NCBI GenBank assembly: GCA_947085255.1
Contig: CAMTVQ010000011.1
Location: forward strand, 1 to 64,000
DNA: 64,000 bases
Origin: CAMTVQ01 sp947085255
GTDB lineage: Bacteria; Bacteroidota; Bacteroidia; Sphingobacteriales; Sphingobacteriaceae
Direction of reading: 5' to 3'
Shown here: positions 26,893 through 36,900 of the stretch, piece by piece
Numbering within the stretch: the stretch's first letter is position 1
Layout of the letters: every line of letters starts with the position of its first letter
Position numbers and translations under genes: made by a program
Notes under the pieces: model-generated
Told to the model about the DNA's origin: nothing
Databases searched by the model: none
The model's input: only the letters and a program-made list of their open reading frames with translations

Positions 26893-27819
26893 TTACCTAT
26901 ATTGTGTAATCAGCGTTTTTTGTTGCCCTCTGGCATTTTTCCACTCGGCTTTATAACCATATGCACAACCGCTGCTTACCGAATTACCACCTTCATCAAC
27001 TCCAAAAGTTACAATAATCTCACGTTCTAATCCGCTGTGCACTTTTACCCCCTGTACCGGACGATAAAAGAAACAGGTACTATTTGCAATAATGGGTGTA
27101 GCAATAGCTACTCTAAATGCTCTTCCTGCACGATTTGTACCAAATATTACCACATTAGCAGTACCGTCAACAGTAGTATCACCCTCTACTTTAAGTTGAT
27201 ACACACTATCAATAAGCGTAATGGTTTTTAGTCGAGCTACTACCCAATTACGAACGGTGCCATTATCAAAGGTAAGGCTTAAATTCCCTCTTACTTTGTG
27301 CACAATTGTCTGCCCGTTAGTCTGCTCGCTCACAATTCCTCCATTCACATTGGTAATACTTTTTTGCCCATCAAGCGTAATAGATTTACCATCAATTACT
27401 CGCGTAAACTTTAGCGAATTAAACGTAGCGCTAATTCTTGTACCTACATCTCGCCATTTTTTACCTGCCGGAAATTGAATCAATACACTACCGGTACGTT
27501 TTTTACCATTACATACGCTTGTTCCATCATAGGTAATCGTAATTCTTCCTTGTGCCTTTTGGCTTGTATCTACGGTGCTACCACACAACACAAATGGACG
27601 CGGTCCTAATGCCTTACCAGCCAAACTAGAACCATCTATAGCACTATTAATATCTTCTAATGATTGCTCGGAAGCTGCTTCCATATCAGCCTCATCACGG
27701 GCAGCAATCGTTTGATTTTTAAAATCATCTCCTGTGCCCTCTTTATCCTTTCTACAGGCATTTAGGGTCAAACTGATTATTCCTAGAGCAATCAGTCCTA
27801 TTGAAAATATTTTTTGCAT
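26893..27819 (-). CDS. Secreted lipoprotein of unknown function
   Basis: A 308-residue protein with lipobox LNAC (C22) followed by RKDKEG. Its mature part is a regular beta-rich sequence with alternating ITITYDGTSVC, SVLIQFPAGKKW, SLTFDNGTV and NVVIFGTNRAGRAF strands, and several cysteines spread through it (CGSTVD, TSVCNGKK, STCFF, SGCAYGY) that could form disulfides. I recognise the pattern only as a Bacteroidota lipoprotein type and can give no function. It converges on the proS terminator and is divergent from the M28 peptidase gene. Confidence 0.75.
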   Translation of the reverse strand: MQKIFSIGLIALGIISLTLNACRKDKEGTGDDFKNQTIAARDEADMEAASEQSLEDINSAIDGSSLAGKALGPRPFVLCGSTVDTSQKAQGRITITYDGTSVCNGKKRTGSVLIQFPAGKKWRDVGTRISATFNSLKFTRVIDGKSITLDGQKSITNVNGGIVSEQTNGQTIVHKVRGNLSLTFDNGTVRNWVVARLKTITLIDSVYQLKVEGDTTVDGTANVVIFGTNRAGRAFRVAIATPIIANSTCFFYRPVQGVKVHSGLEREIIVTFGVDEGGNSVSSGCAYGYKAEWKNARGQQKTLITQYR

Positions 27820-27894
27820 GTTTGTTTTCTTTAGCCCTTCAACTCGCTTTGTGCAACGAAGGTTTAATCCTTTCTTTTATTTATCAAAAAACTG

Positions 27895-27902
27895 TAAGTT
27901 TG
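27895..27902 (+). promoter_or_regulatory. TAnnTTTG box upstream of the M28 peptidase
   Basis: TAAGTTTG at 27895-27902 lies 23 bp before the ATG at 27926. It supports that start, since a longer in-frame ORF would begin inside the divergent lipoprotein gene. Confidence 0.45.
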
Positions 27903-27925
27903 AATTTGACACACGATTGCATACA

Positions 27926-29665
27926 ATGAAAAAAATCATTTTTGGCTTACTCCTATTCAACGCTTTTGCTGCTGCGGCACAAACTAATATAGCTTCATCA
28001 AATCCGCTAACAGAACAAATTTTGTTGGGCAAATACAATCCATCAACATATTTACCCAGCACTACTGTTACCGACCATAAACAGATAGTAAGCGGTATAA
28101 ACGCCGATGTTTTGCCGAGTTCTTTGTATAGCTATATGCTACAATTACAAACCTTTAAAAACAGAAATACGGCAGCAGATACGGTATCTACAACTACAGG
28201 AATTGGAGCTGCACGACGTTGGGTATATAGCCAATTTGAGGCTATAAGTGCGCAAAACGAGAACCGTTTAATTCCCGCTTATCTGCAATTTAACCATACT
28301 GATATTTGCAATCAAGCTAACGGATTGTATAAAAATATTTATGCCGTATTGCCAGGAACAGATACCGCCGATAAATCGGTAATTATAATAGAAGGACATA
28401 TCGATAGCCGTTGCGAAGATGTATGTAATATTACCTGCGATGCTGATGGTATGGAAGACAATGCTACAGGAACTGCATTGGTGATAGAGCTGGCAAGGGT
28501 TATGAGCAAATACTCGTACAAAAACACCATCGTTTTTTTAATTACTATTGGTGAAGAACAAGGCTTATACGGAGCAGATGCATTTGCCAAATATTGCAAA
28601 AACACAGGCATTGCAGTAAAGGCTGTTTTAAACAACGATGTAATTGGAGGAATTATTTGTGGTAAAACCTCCTCTCCGCCAAGTTGTCCTGGAGAAAATG
28701 ATATTGATAGCACACAAGTTCGCTTATTCTCTGCTGTAAAAAACTTATCGATAAATAAAGGATTGGCTCGTTATACCAAACTACAATATCAAGAAGAGTT
28801 ATTGCCTATTGTAAAAGTACCCATGACCGTAAGTATTATGAATGCCGAAGACCGTACAGGCAGAGGAGGCGATCATATCCCATTCCGTCAGCAAGGGTAT
28901 GCGGCTATCCGTTTTACCTCAGCTAATGAACATGGAGATGCCAACCCAACAGCTGGCTATACCGATAGGCAACACTCTACTCGCGATATTTTAGGCGTAG
29001 ATACAGACAGCGATGGCAGCTTGGATAGTTTTTTTGTTGACTTTAATTACCTCAGCCGTAATGCCGTAATTAATGGCGTAACAGCCGCAGTAGCTGCTCA
29101 GGGAATAGCTACTCCTACTTACGAGGCTACAACAAGTAATGGAAAACTATTTGTAAATCTTCCGGCTCCAAAAACTGGGGGATATAGAGTGGGGGTACGT
29201 ACCACAGCCAATGATTTTAAGGCATTATATTATACGATACAATCGAGTTTTGAAATACCCGATGTAAAGGTAGATAGCACCTATTTTATTAGTGTAGCAG
29301 CTGTAAATGAACAAGGCATAGAAAGTCTATTTGGCATGGAAAAGCAGCTAAAAGTATCGTCAACAGCATCTGTAAACTTAGCTATAGCACAAAGTGGTGT
29401 AGAATTATTGAATACTTACCCCAATCCATTTGACGAAAGCACCACCATTACTGTAAATATTAGCGACTTCCGTAAAATCAAACAAACGCTTATACGCATT
29501 ACCGATTTACAGGGTAAATTAATTACCGAACTGCCTTTTACGCCACAAAACGGATTAAACGAGATTATTTACGAACATGGCTATAATACAGCTGGAATAT
29601 ATCATTATAGTTTGGTAATTGATGGTCAAGTATTGAGCACAAAAAAGATGGTATTCACTAACTAA
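27926..29665 (+). CDS. T9SS-secreted M28-family metallopeptidase
   Basis: A 579-residue secreted zinc aminopeptidase. A signal peptide (MKKIIFGLLLFNAFAAAAQ) precedes a catalytic domain with the M28 ligand set: H158 in EGHIDSR, bridging D178 in MEDNATG, E210-E211 in GEEQGLYGA, D238 in NNDVIGG and H317 in GDHIPFRQQGYAAIRF. A fibronectin-like stretch (about 405-480) follows. The C-terminal T9SS sorting domain begins at NTYPNPFDESTTI and ends KKMVFTN. The same frame is open upstream to 27734 but that part overlaps the divergent gene; ATG 27926 gives the signal peptide. The next gene's ATG overlaps the stop by one base. Confidence 0.93.
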   Translation: MKKIIFGLLLFNAFAAAAQTNIASSNPLTEQILLGKYNPSTYLPSTTVTDHKQIVSGINADVLPSSLYSYMLQLQTFKNRNTAADTVSTTTGIGAARRWVYSQFEAISAQNENRLIPAYLQFNHTDICNQANGLYKNIYAVLPGTDTADKSVIIIEGHIDSRCEDVCNITCDADGMEDNATGTALVIELARVMSKYSYKNTIVFLITIGEEQGLYGADAFAKYCKNTGIAVKAVLNNDVIGGIICGKTSSPPSCPGENDIDSTQVRLFSAVKNLSINKGLARYTKLQYQEELLPIVKVPMTVSIMNAEDRTGRGGDHIPFRQQGYAAIRFTSANEHGDANPTAGYTDRQHSTRDILGVDTDSDGSLDSFFVDFNYLSRNAVINGVTAAVAAQGIATPTYEATTSNGKLFVNLPAPKTGGYRVGVRTTANDFKALYYTIQSSFEIPDVKVDSTYFISVAAVNEQGIESLFGMEKQLKVSSTASVNLAIAQSGVELLNTYPNPFDESTTITVNISDFRKIKQTLIRITDLQGKLITELPFTPQNGLNEIIYEHGYNTAGIYHYSLVIDGQVLSTKKMVFTN

Positions 29666-30054
29666 TGAGTGCATTAGCTTTTATAGAAAAGCAGGAACCC
29701 AACATCCAAAAAACAATGTTGTATTTACGCTCCATTATTTTGGATAGCGGCATACATATAGAAGAAACATTTTCCTACAAAGTTGCTTTTTATAAGTATT
29801 TAGGGTGGTTATGCTATATTAATTATAGCAAAGGCAAACTGTACATTGGTTTTTGTGAGGGGCACTTGCTCTCCGACGAGTATGGTTTATTAGCACGCGA
29901 AGAACGAAAGCAAATATATAGGATGTATTTTACCACTATTACAGATGTGCAACAAAAAGAAGAAGCACTACGCGCTACTTTACAAGAAGCCTTGCTAGTA
30001 AATGAAGAAAAACAGAAATTACGCAAAATTAAAAAAGCAAAAACACACGCGTGA
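29665..30054 (+). CDS. DUF1801-type small protein
   Basis: A 129-residue cytosolic protein of the DUF1801/YdhG-like group, with LRSIILDSGIHIEETFSYKVAFYKY, CYINYSKGKLYIGFCEG and a helical lysine-rich C terminus. Relatives are small alpha/beta proteins of unclear biochemical role, some compared with iron-chaperone frataxin folds. Its ATG overlaps the peptidase stop (TAATG) and its own end overlaps the lyase start by 4 bp, so the three genes form one translationally coupled unit despite their unrelated functions. Confidence 0.82.
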   Translation: MSALAFIEKQEPNIQKTMLYLRSIILDSGIHIEETFSYKVAFYKYLGWLCYINYSKGKLYIGFCEGHLLSDEYGLLAREERKQIYRMYFTTITDVQQKEEALRATLQEALLVNEEKQKLRKIKKAKTHA

Positions 30055-30896
30055 AACTAATAGAATGCCCTCGTGATGCCATGCAAGGCATACACGAATT
30101 TATACCTACTGCTACAAAGGCTGCTTACATCAATAGCTTATTAAAAGTTGGATTTGACACCATAGATTTTGGCAGTTTTGTATCACCAAAAGCGATTCCG
30201 CAATTACGTGATACGGCTGAGGTGCTGGCTCAATTAGATTTAAGCACTTCGAAAAGTAAATTATTAGCTATTGTTGCCAATACACGTGGAGCCGAAGATG
30301 CCTGCCATTTTCAAGAAATTACTTATTTAGGTTTCCCCTTTTCTGTTTCCGAAACGTTTCAACTGCGCAACACCAATAGCACAATAGCACAATCGTTAGT
30401 TACGGTAGAAAGCCTACAGAACTTATGCGTAAAACACAACAAACAAGCTGTGGTTTATCTTTCTATGGGCTTTGGCAATCCGTATGGTGATGTATGGAAT
30501 AGCGATATTGTAGCACATTGGACCGAGGCGTTGGCAAGTTTAGGTGTTCGCATTTTAGCGTTATCGGATACTACAGGAGTATCTACACCTGAAAACATTA
30601 GCTATTTATTTACACACTTAACGCAAGACTTTACCGACATTGACTTTGGTGTGCATTTGCATACTACGCCAGATACCGCCGAAGAAAAAATAGCTGCTGC
30701 TTACCAAAGCGGTTGCCGCAGATTTGACAGTGCAATTAAAGGATTTGGAGGTTGCCCTATGGCTTCAGATTCACTTACGGGCAACATTGCTACCGAACAA
30801 CTTTTAGCCTATTTTGCTAAACACGCTATTAGCACTGATATTGATGAAGCATTTTTTGCAAAGGCTTATGCAGGATCATCGTTAGTATTTCATTAA
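30051..30896 (+). CDS. Hydroxymethylglutaryl-CoA-lyase-like enzyme
   Basis: A 281-residue HMGL-like TIM-barrel enzyme expected to cleave HMG-CoA to acetoacetate and acetyl-CoA in leucine breakdown. Diagnostic residues: R8-D9 in CPRDAMQG, the metal histidines H202 and H204 in GVHLHTT, the catalytic-loop cysteine C235 in KGFGGCPMA, and the following GNIATEQL. Canonical enzymes read RDGLQNE and are slightly longer (about 295-325), so it could act on a related 3-hydroxyacyl-CoA. The start is GTG at 30051, 4 bp inside the DUF1801 gene. Its stop shares a TTAA with the convergent gene. Confidence 0.88.
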   Translation: MKLIECPRDAMQGIHEFIPTATKAAYINSLLKVGFDTIDFGSFVSPKAIPQLRDTAEVLAQLDLSTSKSKLLAIVANTRGAEDACHFQEITYLGFPFSVSETFQLRNTNSTIAQSLVTVESLQNLCVKHNKQAVVYLSMGFGNPYGDVWNSDIVAHWTEALASLGVRILALSDTTGVSTPENISYLFTHLTQDFTDIDFGVHLHTTPDTAEEKIAAAYQSGCRRFDSAIKGFGGCPMASDSLTGNIATEQLLAYFAKHAISTDIDEAFFAKAYAGSSLVFH

Positions 30897-33421
30897 AAGG
30901 CAAAATTCAATGATACTTTTATTCCAAAACGATTAATATCATATGGACGTGTGATACCCTGATTAAGTTGCAATTGTCTGTACTCGTTTCTGTAAGTGGG
31001 ATTGGTATAGCTCAATCGCCATAAAAAATCTACCCTAAATAGTGAAAAGATATTTTCGATACCTGCCGTTGCCTCTAAGTATGGCTTATCAGACAAGGTA
31101 TTAAATAGGCGTGTATCATTAAACGCTGCATTTTTTCTGCTTAAGCCACCATATACTGCATTGGCACTTATCACTTCACGCAATTTTAGTTTACGAATAA
31201 GCGGAATGCGATTGAACAATAATCCATTAAAATGATGTTGATAATCTATCGATACGTATTCGTCACTTACAAACTCAAAATAGTTCATCAGATTAAATGT
31301 TCCGCCAGCCAAAAATACAGTTTGATTGCCACGATGTACTTCTAACAAAGTATATGGAATGGAGGACAATACTTTACCTGCATCTACATAGTATTGCGAA
31401 TAGCCCAAAAAACCCATACGTATCCTATGATTGATTGACAATCCTACTTTACTATAATTAAAATCGCTGTTTAGCACCTTTTTAATACCTCTTGTATAGG
31501 TTAATGTGGTAATAGGCGCTTTTGTACGACCCAAGCGCATTCTTCTATTATCATTTTGCACATAATACTCGTTAGGGGCAAAACGAAAATCGGTAACAAT
31601 CTCAGTTGTGGTAAAATCCTTTTGAAGCACATTACTATTATTGGCATCAAAACTTACATCAAAAAAATGTTTGTAACTCGTATTGTGCACGGCAAAACGC
31701 ACCATTATACCCTTGCGTAACTCGCTTTGCACCCACATACGATTTTCCTGTTTGCGGTTTAATAGCGAAAATCGACTTATTTGTGAGGATGTATTATACA
31801 AACTACTTTGACGTGATTCGAAAGCGGGACTATCATCATAATTATAAGCATATCCCACTTGATCAATATCATCTCGCCGCTGAATACCTACTTTTGTCCA
31901 TCTCCTGCGCGACACAATACGTTCTACTTGAGCATTGTACTTAAATTTTTGGTCTTTTGTACCATAGCCTAAATAACCACGTAGTATCCATTTATTACTA
32001 AACAACTCGTTAGTTCGAAACCCTACTCTAAACTTATTTCCTTCAATATTATTAAATCGGTAAATCGTATAGTATGGTCCTAAGTCTACTGGTCCCACAT
32101 CAAAATAGCCATTAGATAGTGTGTAAGCTATATCTACTAAAGAGCGGATAGATGGCAAGTTTTTTACCGTATCGAGCATGCTATACATGTAAGCATCCGA
32201 AGATGTCAATTTTTCGTGCCTATTTTGTAACCAAAAATTATTGTCTTTACGCAATGCGTCCTCAGATACCACTAATTGCTGTTGATAAAACTGAGCATCT
32301 TTCGGCTTATTCACTTCTACATTACGGTACGATATATAGAACTTGCCTATAAGCCCTACCATTTTATTGCTTAAGTCCCTAAAATCTATAACCGAGCGTG
32401 TTTTAACTGGAAACCAAGCACCAGCTGCTGTGGGTACCAACTCTTGTTGTATTTGCAATTTTTCTACAAAATTAAGGTTGGCTGTTTTGGGCACATCCAA
32501 GTTTATTTGTTTTAATGCAAAACTGGTATCTGTTATCCAAATCGTACCCGTAAAAAGTAAATCTTGGTCGTTTTTAGGTTTTACCTTTATTTGGTAACAT
32601 TTATTACCTGATATAACCGTACTATCTAATAAGTAAAATTCATAAAAGAGCTGTGCCGAATTAGCTATGGGTGATAAAAAATCTTTACCAAAAAGAAGCA
32701 CTTTATCTTCGTTAAAGTTATATTCCTCGAAACTTGAACCTGTAAGCTGAGATATAGTACTGCCTTTTTTAACTCCTACTGCATTAATTCGAGCCGCTTT
32801 AATATCCTCACGCTTTTGTTTAGGGCTACGGGTATAGTATAACTGAGATAGGTTTTCGGAGTAAAATACTGGCAAGTGAATTTCTCCATCTTCACCAGCA
32901 CTTTTTTCTAAGCTATCCATTAGCGCAGCAATAGGTTTTAATATTTTGCGCTTTTTAAACTTGTCCGAAATATGATCAACATCTACCAATATTTTCACAT
33001 AACTTTCTGCCTCGTATGAAATTAATCTTGCATAATTAAACGAATCTTTATTGGCAACCGCCTTACGAATGATGCGTAATGCCGGATTTTCGCCAGCAAC
33101 TACCACTACCGTGCTGAGCCCTACAGCTTCCGACTGAAGCTGAAAATCGACAGATTGCGTAACGCCTAATTTCACTTTTTTGGTACGCGCCACATATCCG
33201 AGATAAGTGGCTGTAATAGAATCGGCTGTTTTTAAACTACGTAAGGTATAAAAGCCATCAAAATCGCAGGATGTGCCAGATGTTGTGCCAATAAACCGCA
33301 CATTAGCAAAAGGGATTGGTTCGTTTGTAGTTGCATCAGTAACGCGCCCACGCACAATTGTTTCTTGTGCAAAAGCTATTGTATTAAGAAGTAGTACCAG
33401 TAGAAGTAGTAGAATGCGCAT
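30893..33421 (-). CDS. DUF5686 / carboxypeptidase-regulatory-like outer-membrane protein
   Basis: An 842-residue outer-membrane protein. The signal peptide (MRILLLLLVLLLNTIAFAQ) is followed by a CarbopepD_reg_2 domain (about 20-105: VRGRVTDATTNEPIPFANV ... GYVARTKKVKLG). A DUF5686 region then has ENPALRIIRKAV near 112 and ends in many amphipathic beta strands, with a terminal aromatic residue (KVSLNFAF). The architecture resembles TonB-dependent receptors without a plug, and its function is not established. It follows the GNAT gene with a one-base overlap, so the two are probably cotranscribed. Confidence 0.9.
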   Translation of the reverse strand: MRILLLLLVLLLNTIAFAQETIVRGRVTDATTNEPIPFANVRFIGTTSGTSCDFDGFYTLRSLKTADSITATYLGYVARTKKVKLGVTQSVDFQLQSEAVGLSTVVVVAGENPALRIIRKAVANKDSFNYARLISYEAESYVKILVDVDHISDKFKKRKILKPIAALMDSLEKSAGEDGEIHLPVFYSENLSQLYYTRSPKQKREDIKAARINAVGVKKGSTISQLTGSSFEEYNFNEDKVLLFGKDFLSPIANSAQLFYEFYLLDSTVISGNKCYQIKVKPKNDQDLLFTGTIWITDTSFALKQINLDVPKTANLNFVEKLQIQQELVPTAAGAWFPVKTRSVIDFRDLSNKMVGLIGKFYISYRNVEVNKPKDAQFYQQQLVVSEDALRKDNNFWLQNRHEKLTSSDAYMYSMLDTVKNLPSIRSLVDIAYTLSNGYFDVGPVDLGPYYTIYRFNNIEGNKFRVGFRTNELFSNKWILRGYLGYGTKDQKFKYNAQVERIVSRRRWTKVGIQRRDDIDQVGYAYNYDDSPAFESRQSSLYNTSSQISRFSLLNRKQENRMWVQSELRKGIMVRFAVHNTSYKHFFDVSFDANNSNVLQKDFTTTEIVTDFRFAPNEYYVQNDNRRMRLGRTKAPITTLTYTRGIKKVLNSDFNYSKVGLSINHRIRMGFLGYSQYYVDAGKVLSSIPYTLLEVHRGNQTVFLAGGTFNLMNYFEFVSDEYVSIDYQHHFNGLLFNRIPLIRKLKLREVISANAVYGGLSRKNAAFNDTRLFNTLSDKPYLEATAGIENIFSLFRVDFLWRLSYTNPTYRNEYRQLQLNQGITRPYDINRFGIKVSLNFAF

Positions 33422-33849
33422 TATCTCTTCAATACCATTTTATAATGCAAAATATTAGCTTCTGAAAATTGTCCTCCTTCTGCCACAAAACCAAACTTAC
33501 TATACAACCCTACAGCCGTAAGTTGGGCATGCAAATACAGGTATTTTTCGGTAGCTGGAATTTCGGCTATACATTTGGCTACCAGTAGCGAACCAACACC
33601 CGAACTTCGGTGGGCTACTAGTACGGCAAATCGCTCTAATTTAATACCATTTGGAGTTTTACGCCACCTACAGGTAGCAACAGGTTCATCGGCTAAAGTA
33701 GCCAAGTAATGAGTTGATATTGATTCAAACTCATCATACTCCTCAAGCGCATCTACTTGCTGCTCTTCTACAAATACTTTACGGCGTATTTCAAACGCTT
33801 TTTCTAACTCAGTTTCAGTAGTAATTAATTGTACAGATACGCCTAACAT
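33421..33849 (-). CDS. GNAT-family N-acetyltransferase
   Basis: A 142-residue acetyltransferase. The N terminus (AFEIRRKVFVEEQQVDALEEYD) and the acetyl-CoA loop AHRSSGVGSLLV (R/Q-x-x-G-x-G/A motif A, about 79-90) place it in the GNAT superfamily, close to ElaA/YjcF-type proteins. A C-terminal LYSKFGFVAEGGQFSEA strand is also typical. The acceptor is unknown. Its stop overlaps the start of the DUF5686 gene by one base, and the adhesin gene ends 58 bp upstream. Confidence 0.88.
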   Translation of the reverse strand: MLGVSVQLITTETELEKAFEIRRKVFVEEQQVDALEEYDEFESISTHYLATLADEPVATCRWRKTPNGIKLERFAVLVAHRSSGVGSLLVAKCIAEIPATEKYLYLHAQLTAVGLYSKFGFVAEGGQFSEANILHYKMVLKR

Positions 33850-33907
33850 AGTAGCTATTAAGGGGTGAAAGATACAAAAAGAAATAATTGTATTGAATGG
33901 ATTGCAA

Positions 33908-36900
33908 CTAATTACCCAATACTGTTACAAAACCAGGCGTTTCGTAACCATCCCCTTTAAGAACAAAATAATATACGCCATTTGCTACTTTTTCTCCCTC
34001 AAAGGTGCCATCCCAAAACACACCTGCATCACCTTGATATACAATACCTCCCCAGCGAGAATAGATGATAATACTTTCGAATTTGCAGTTGACATCTGCA
34101 TTTTGTATTTCAAAAAGATCGTTCACACCATCTCCATCAGGCGTAAACACATTCGGGATATTTATCAATAAAGTAGGCAACTCTTCAATTCGTATCGTTT
34201 TTTGCATTGTATCTGGACAGAAAAACTCTCCAGCCATAGCCACAAGTGATACAGTATAACTGCCAGTATCGGTGTATAAATGTTTTGGGCTATTTTTTGT
34301 AGAGCTAACACCGTCACCAAAATTCCATAAATAATCCTTTGCACTATTCGTCAAGTTACCAAATTCCACATCGCTACAGGGATTGGCACGTGCTGAAAAA
34401 TTAGCATATAAAGTATCCTTTACTTGAACTGTGATTTGTATTTCTGCTGCACAATTATTAAGTATTGTTTTAAGTTTATAAACCTGGGTATTAGTTGGAT
34501 AAAAACGTACAATGCTGCTATCTGCATCAGATACTCCGAATGGCGGTGTCCAACTATATTGGATACTATCTACATTTAATGTAACATTTACAACTGGCGT
34601 TGTATCACCTTGGCATATCGGATCCGGAGGAAAAATAGTTGGTTTAAGGCTGCCTAAAACAGTTATAGTAGCTGTATCTTGAGACATAAAATTACAACTA
34701 ATTGCGTTGTTTACTGTGAGGGTTACTTTATACGCTCCGGGGGCAGTGAAAGTAGACATAGGTGCTCTTGCAGTATCCGTTTTTCCGTTTCCAAAATCCC
34801 AACTGTAAGTAGAGGCGGGTATATCAGTCGCATCAAATTGTACTGTTAGCGGTACACAACCACTGCTAGAATTCAATTTAAAATCTGCCTGTATTTTAGG
34901 ACGTACCTTAACAGTTATAGTATCTGGCACAAAACACCCTTCATCTAATGTATTAAGTATAAAATCGGTATCTGATTGCGGAAATACTAAAGGATTACGT
35001 GATCCTGAATCACTTAAAAACTCCTTTGGCTCCCATCTAAGTATATTAGCTCCACTGCCATTTATTTGCACACTATCACCAGTACAAACAGTTCGGTTCG
35101 AGCCAGCATTTAATTTAACAGCTGACTCTACCGTAATCACATGAAAGACATCATCTTCTATATTACAGAGGGCTGGATCACGGGCATTTAGTTTGATACG
35201 GTACTCACCTGGAATTGTAAATTTATATTCTATATTTTTTTCAGACGAGGTAACACCCAATATATTCCACGTATACACAACACTATCAGTAACACCTGTA
35301 CTAAAATTGACAAATTGAATAGAATCACCTACACAAATAGTATACTTACTTGGTTTAAATTCAGCAACAATTACATCTGCTTGTAAATTGTACTTAATCA
35401 CCCCATTGTTGCACCTACTACTTCTATTTGCAGAAGATACTACGCCAGGGGTAGTTGGAAAATCACCAGGTGAAGCTCCACAACTGGCACATACCGATTG
35501 GTAAATAATACCTCGTTTATCAAATCTACTTGTACCACCATCTACATGGTCGCCGCTGCCTTGGGTTGCGCCAAAAAAGGTAGAAAATTCTAAACTATTA
35601 GCATCGGGTCCCAGCTTCATAAAATAAAAATCGGAACCGTCGGTGGTACTGCCATTCGTAACTGGCAAACCAGCTGTAGAACTATTTACTGTTCCATTTA
35701 CCTGCCCACCCCAACCCGAAACATAAATACGCCCGCATTTATCTACTAAAAAAGCACTTAGCGCAATATCAGGAATACCTCTACCCGAACCTATTACAGT
35801 ACTCATAAGTGATTGGGTAAGATTTGAATCCATTTTTTGAATAAACTGCCCGCTAGTAGGGTTGGTATATATACTAGCTGCACTTACTGCTTGTTTTACT
35901 GGATATACACCACGCGTTTGCCCTAACAAATAAATGGCTCCATCCTCATCTGTTTCTACAAAGTAGCTTTGATCGTACTTATCGGTTCCTACAAATGAAG
36001 ATGCTTTTATTTTTTTACCATCATTGGTAAGTATTGTTATAAATCCATCAATGCCCCCTTTATACGTGGCATTTAACACGCCTGGAGTGGTTGGAAAATT
36101 AACACTATTAGTCCCCCCTGTAATGTACACCTTAGTTGTATCAATTACTACCATAGAATATGCAGCCGAAGAATAAGCTGAATTAATAGTAGTTCCACCT
36201 AAGAGTGTAGACCATTTAAGTTCAGAAAGCTCATTATTTAACTTAAAAATACATGCATCTTGTTTACCACTCAACACTGTTTGATAAGCACCTTCAGAGG
36301 TCGGAAAATCTTTTGATTGAGTACACGTAGCAATATAACAGTTGTCATATTCATCTACTACAATTTCGCCACGTGATTCGTCTCCATAATTATACTTTAG
36401 GCTACTTACACTCGTTTCAAAATTGGATGAAACGTTAACTCCATCATAACCAGACCCTCCAAAATATGTAGAAGCCAACAATTCTTGCCCTAATGAATCC
36501 AGCTTAAACACAACAATATCTGAACTATCGGTTGTGGTAGAAAATTTATGGTGAAAGGTGGTATCAAAAGCATTTGGGGTTACTGGAAAATTATCGGATG
36601 AGGTACGCCCCATTACAAAAAGTTCATTCCTATTATTTACTATAATACTATGTGGCTGTTCATTACCTCTACCTCCAACATAGGTAGAGTATATTAATCT
36701 TTTACCCGCTGTGTCAAACTTTGATATACTAATATCCGACCGTACAAAGTCAGGTCTTGCATACCCACCTCTATATGTACTTTGATAGGCTCCAGCAGTT
36801 ATTGGGTAACCAACACTTTGTGCCAAACCAGCTGTATACAAATTCCCTTCAATATCGTACGTTGCGGTAAACCCCCAATTATCGGCAGAGGACCCCGTAA

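Noticed and set aside
27734..27925. Upstream in-frame extension of the M28 peptidase
   Set aside because: It overlaps the divergent lipoprotein gene, would bury the signal peptide, and a promoter box lies just before ATG 27926.
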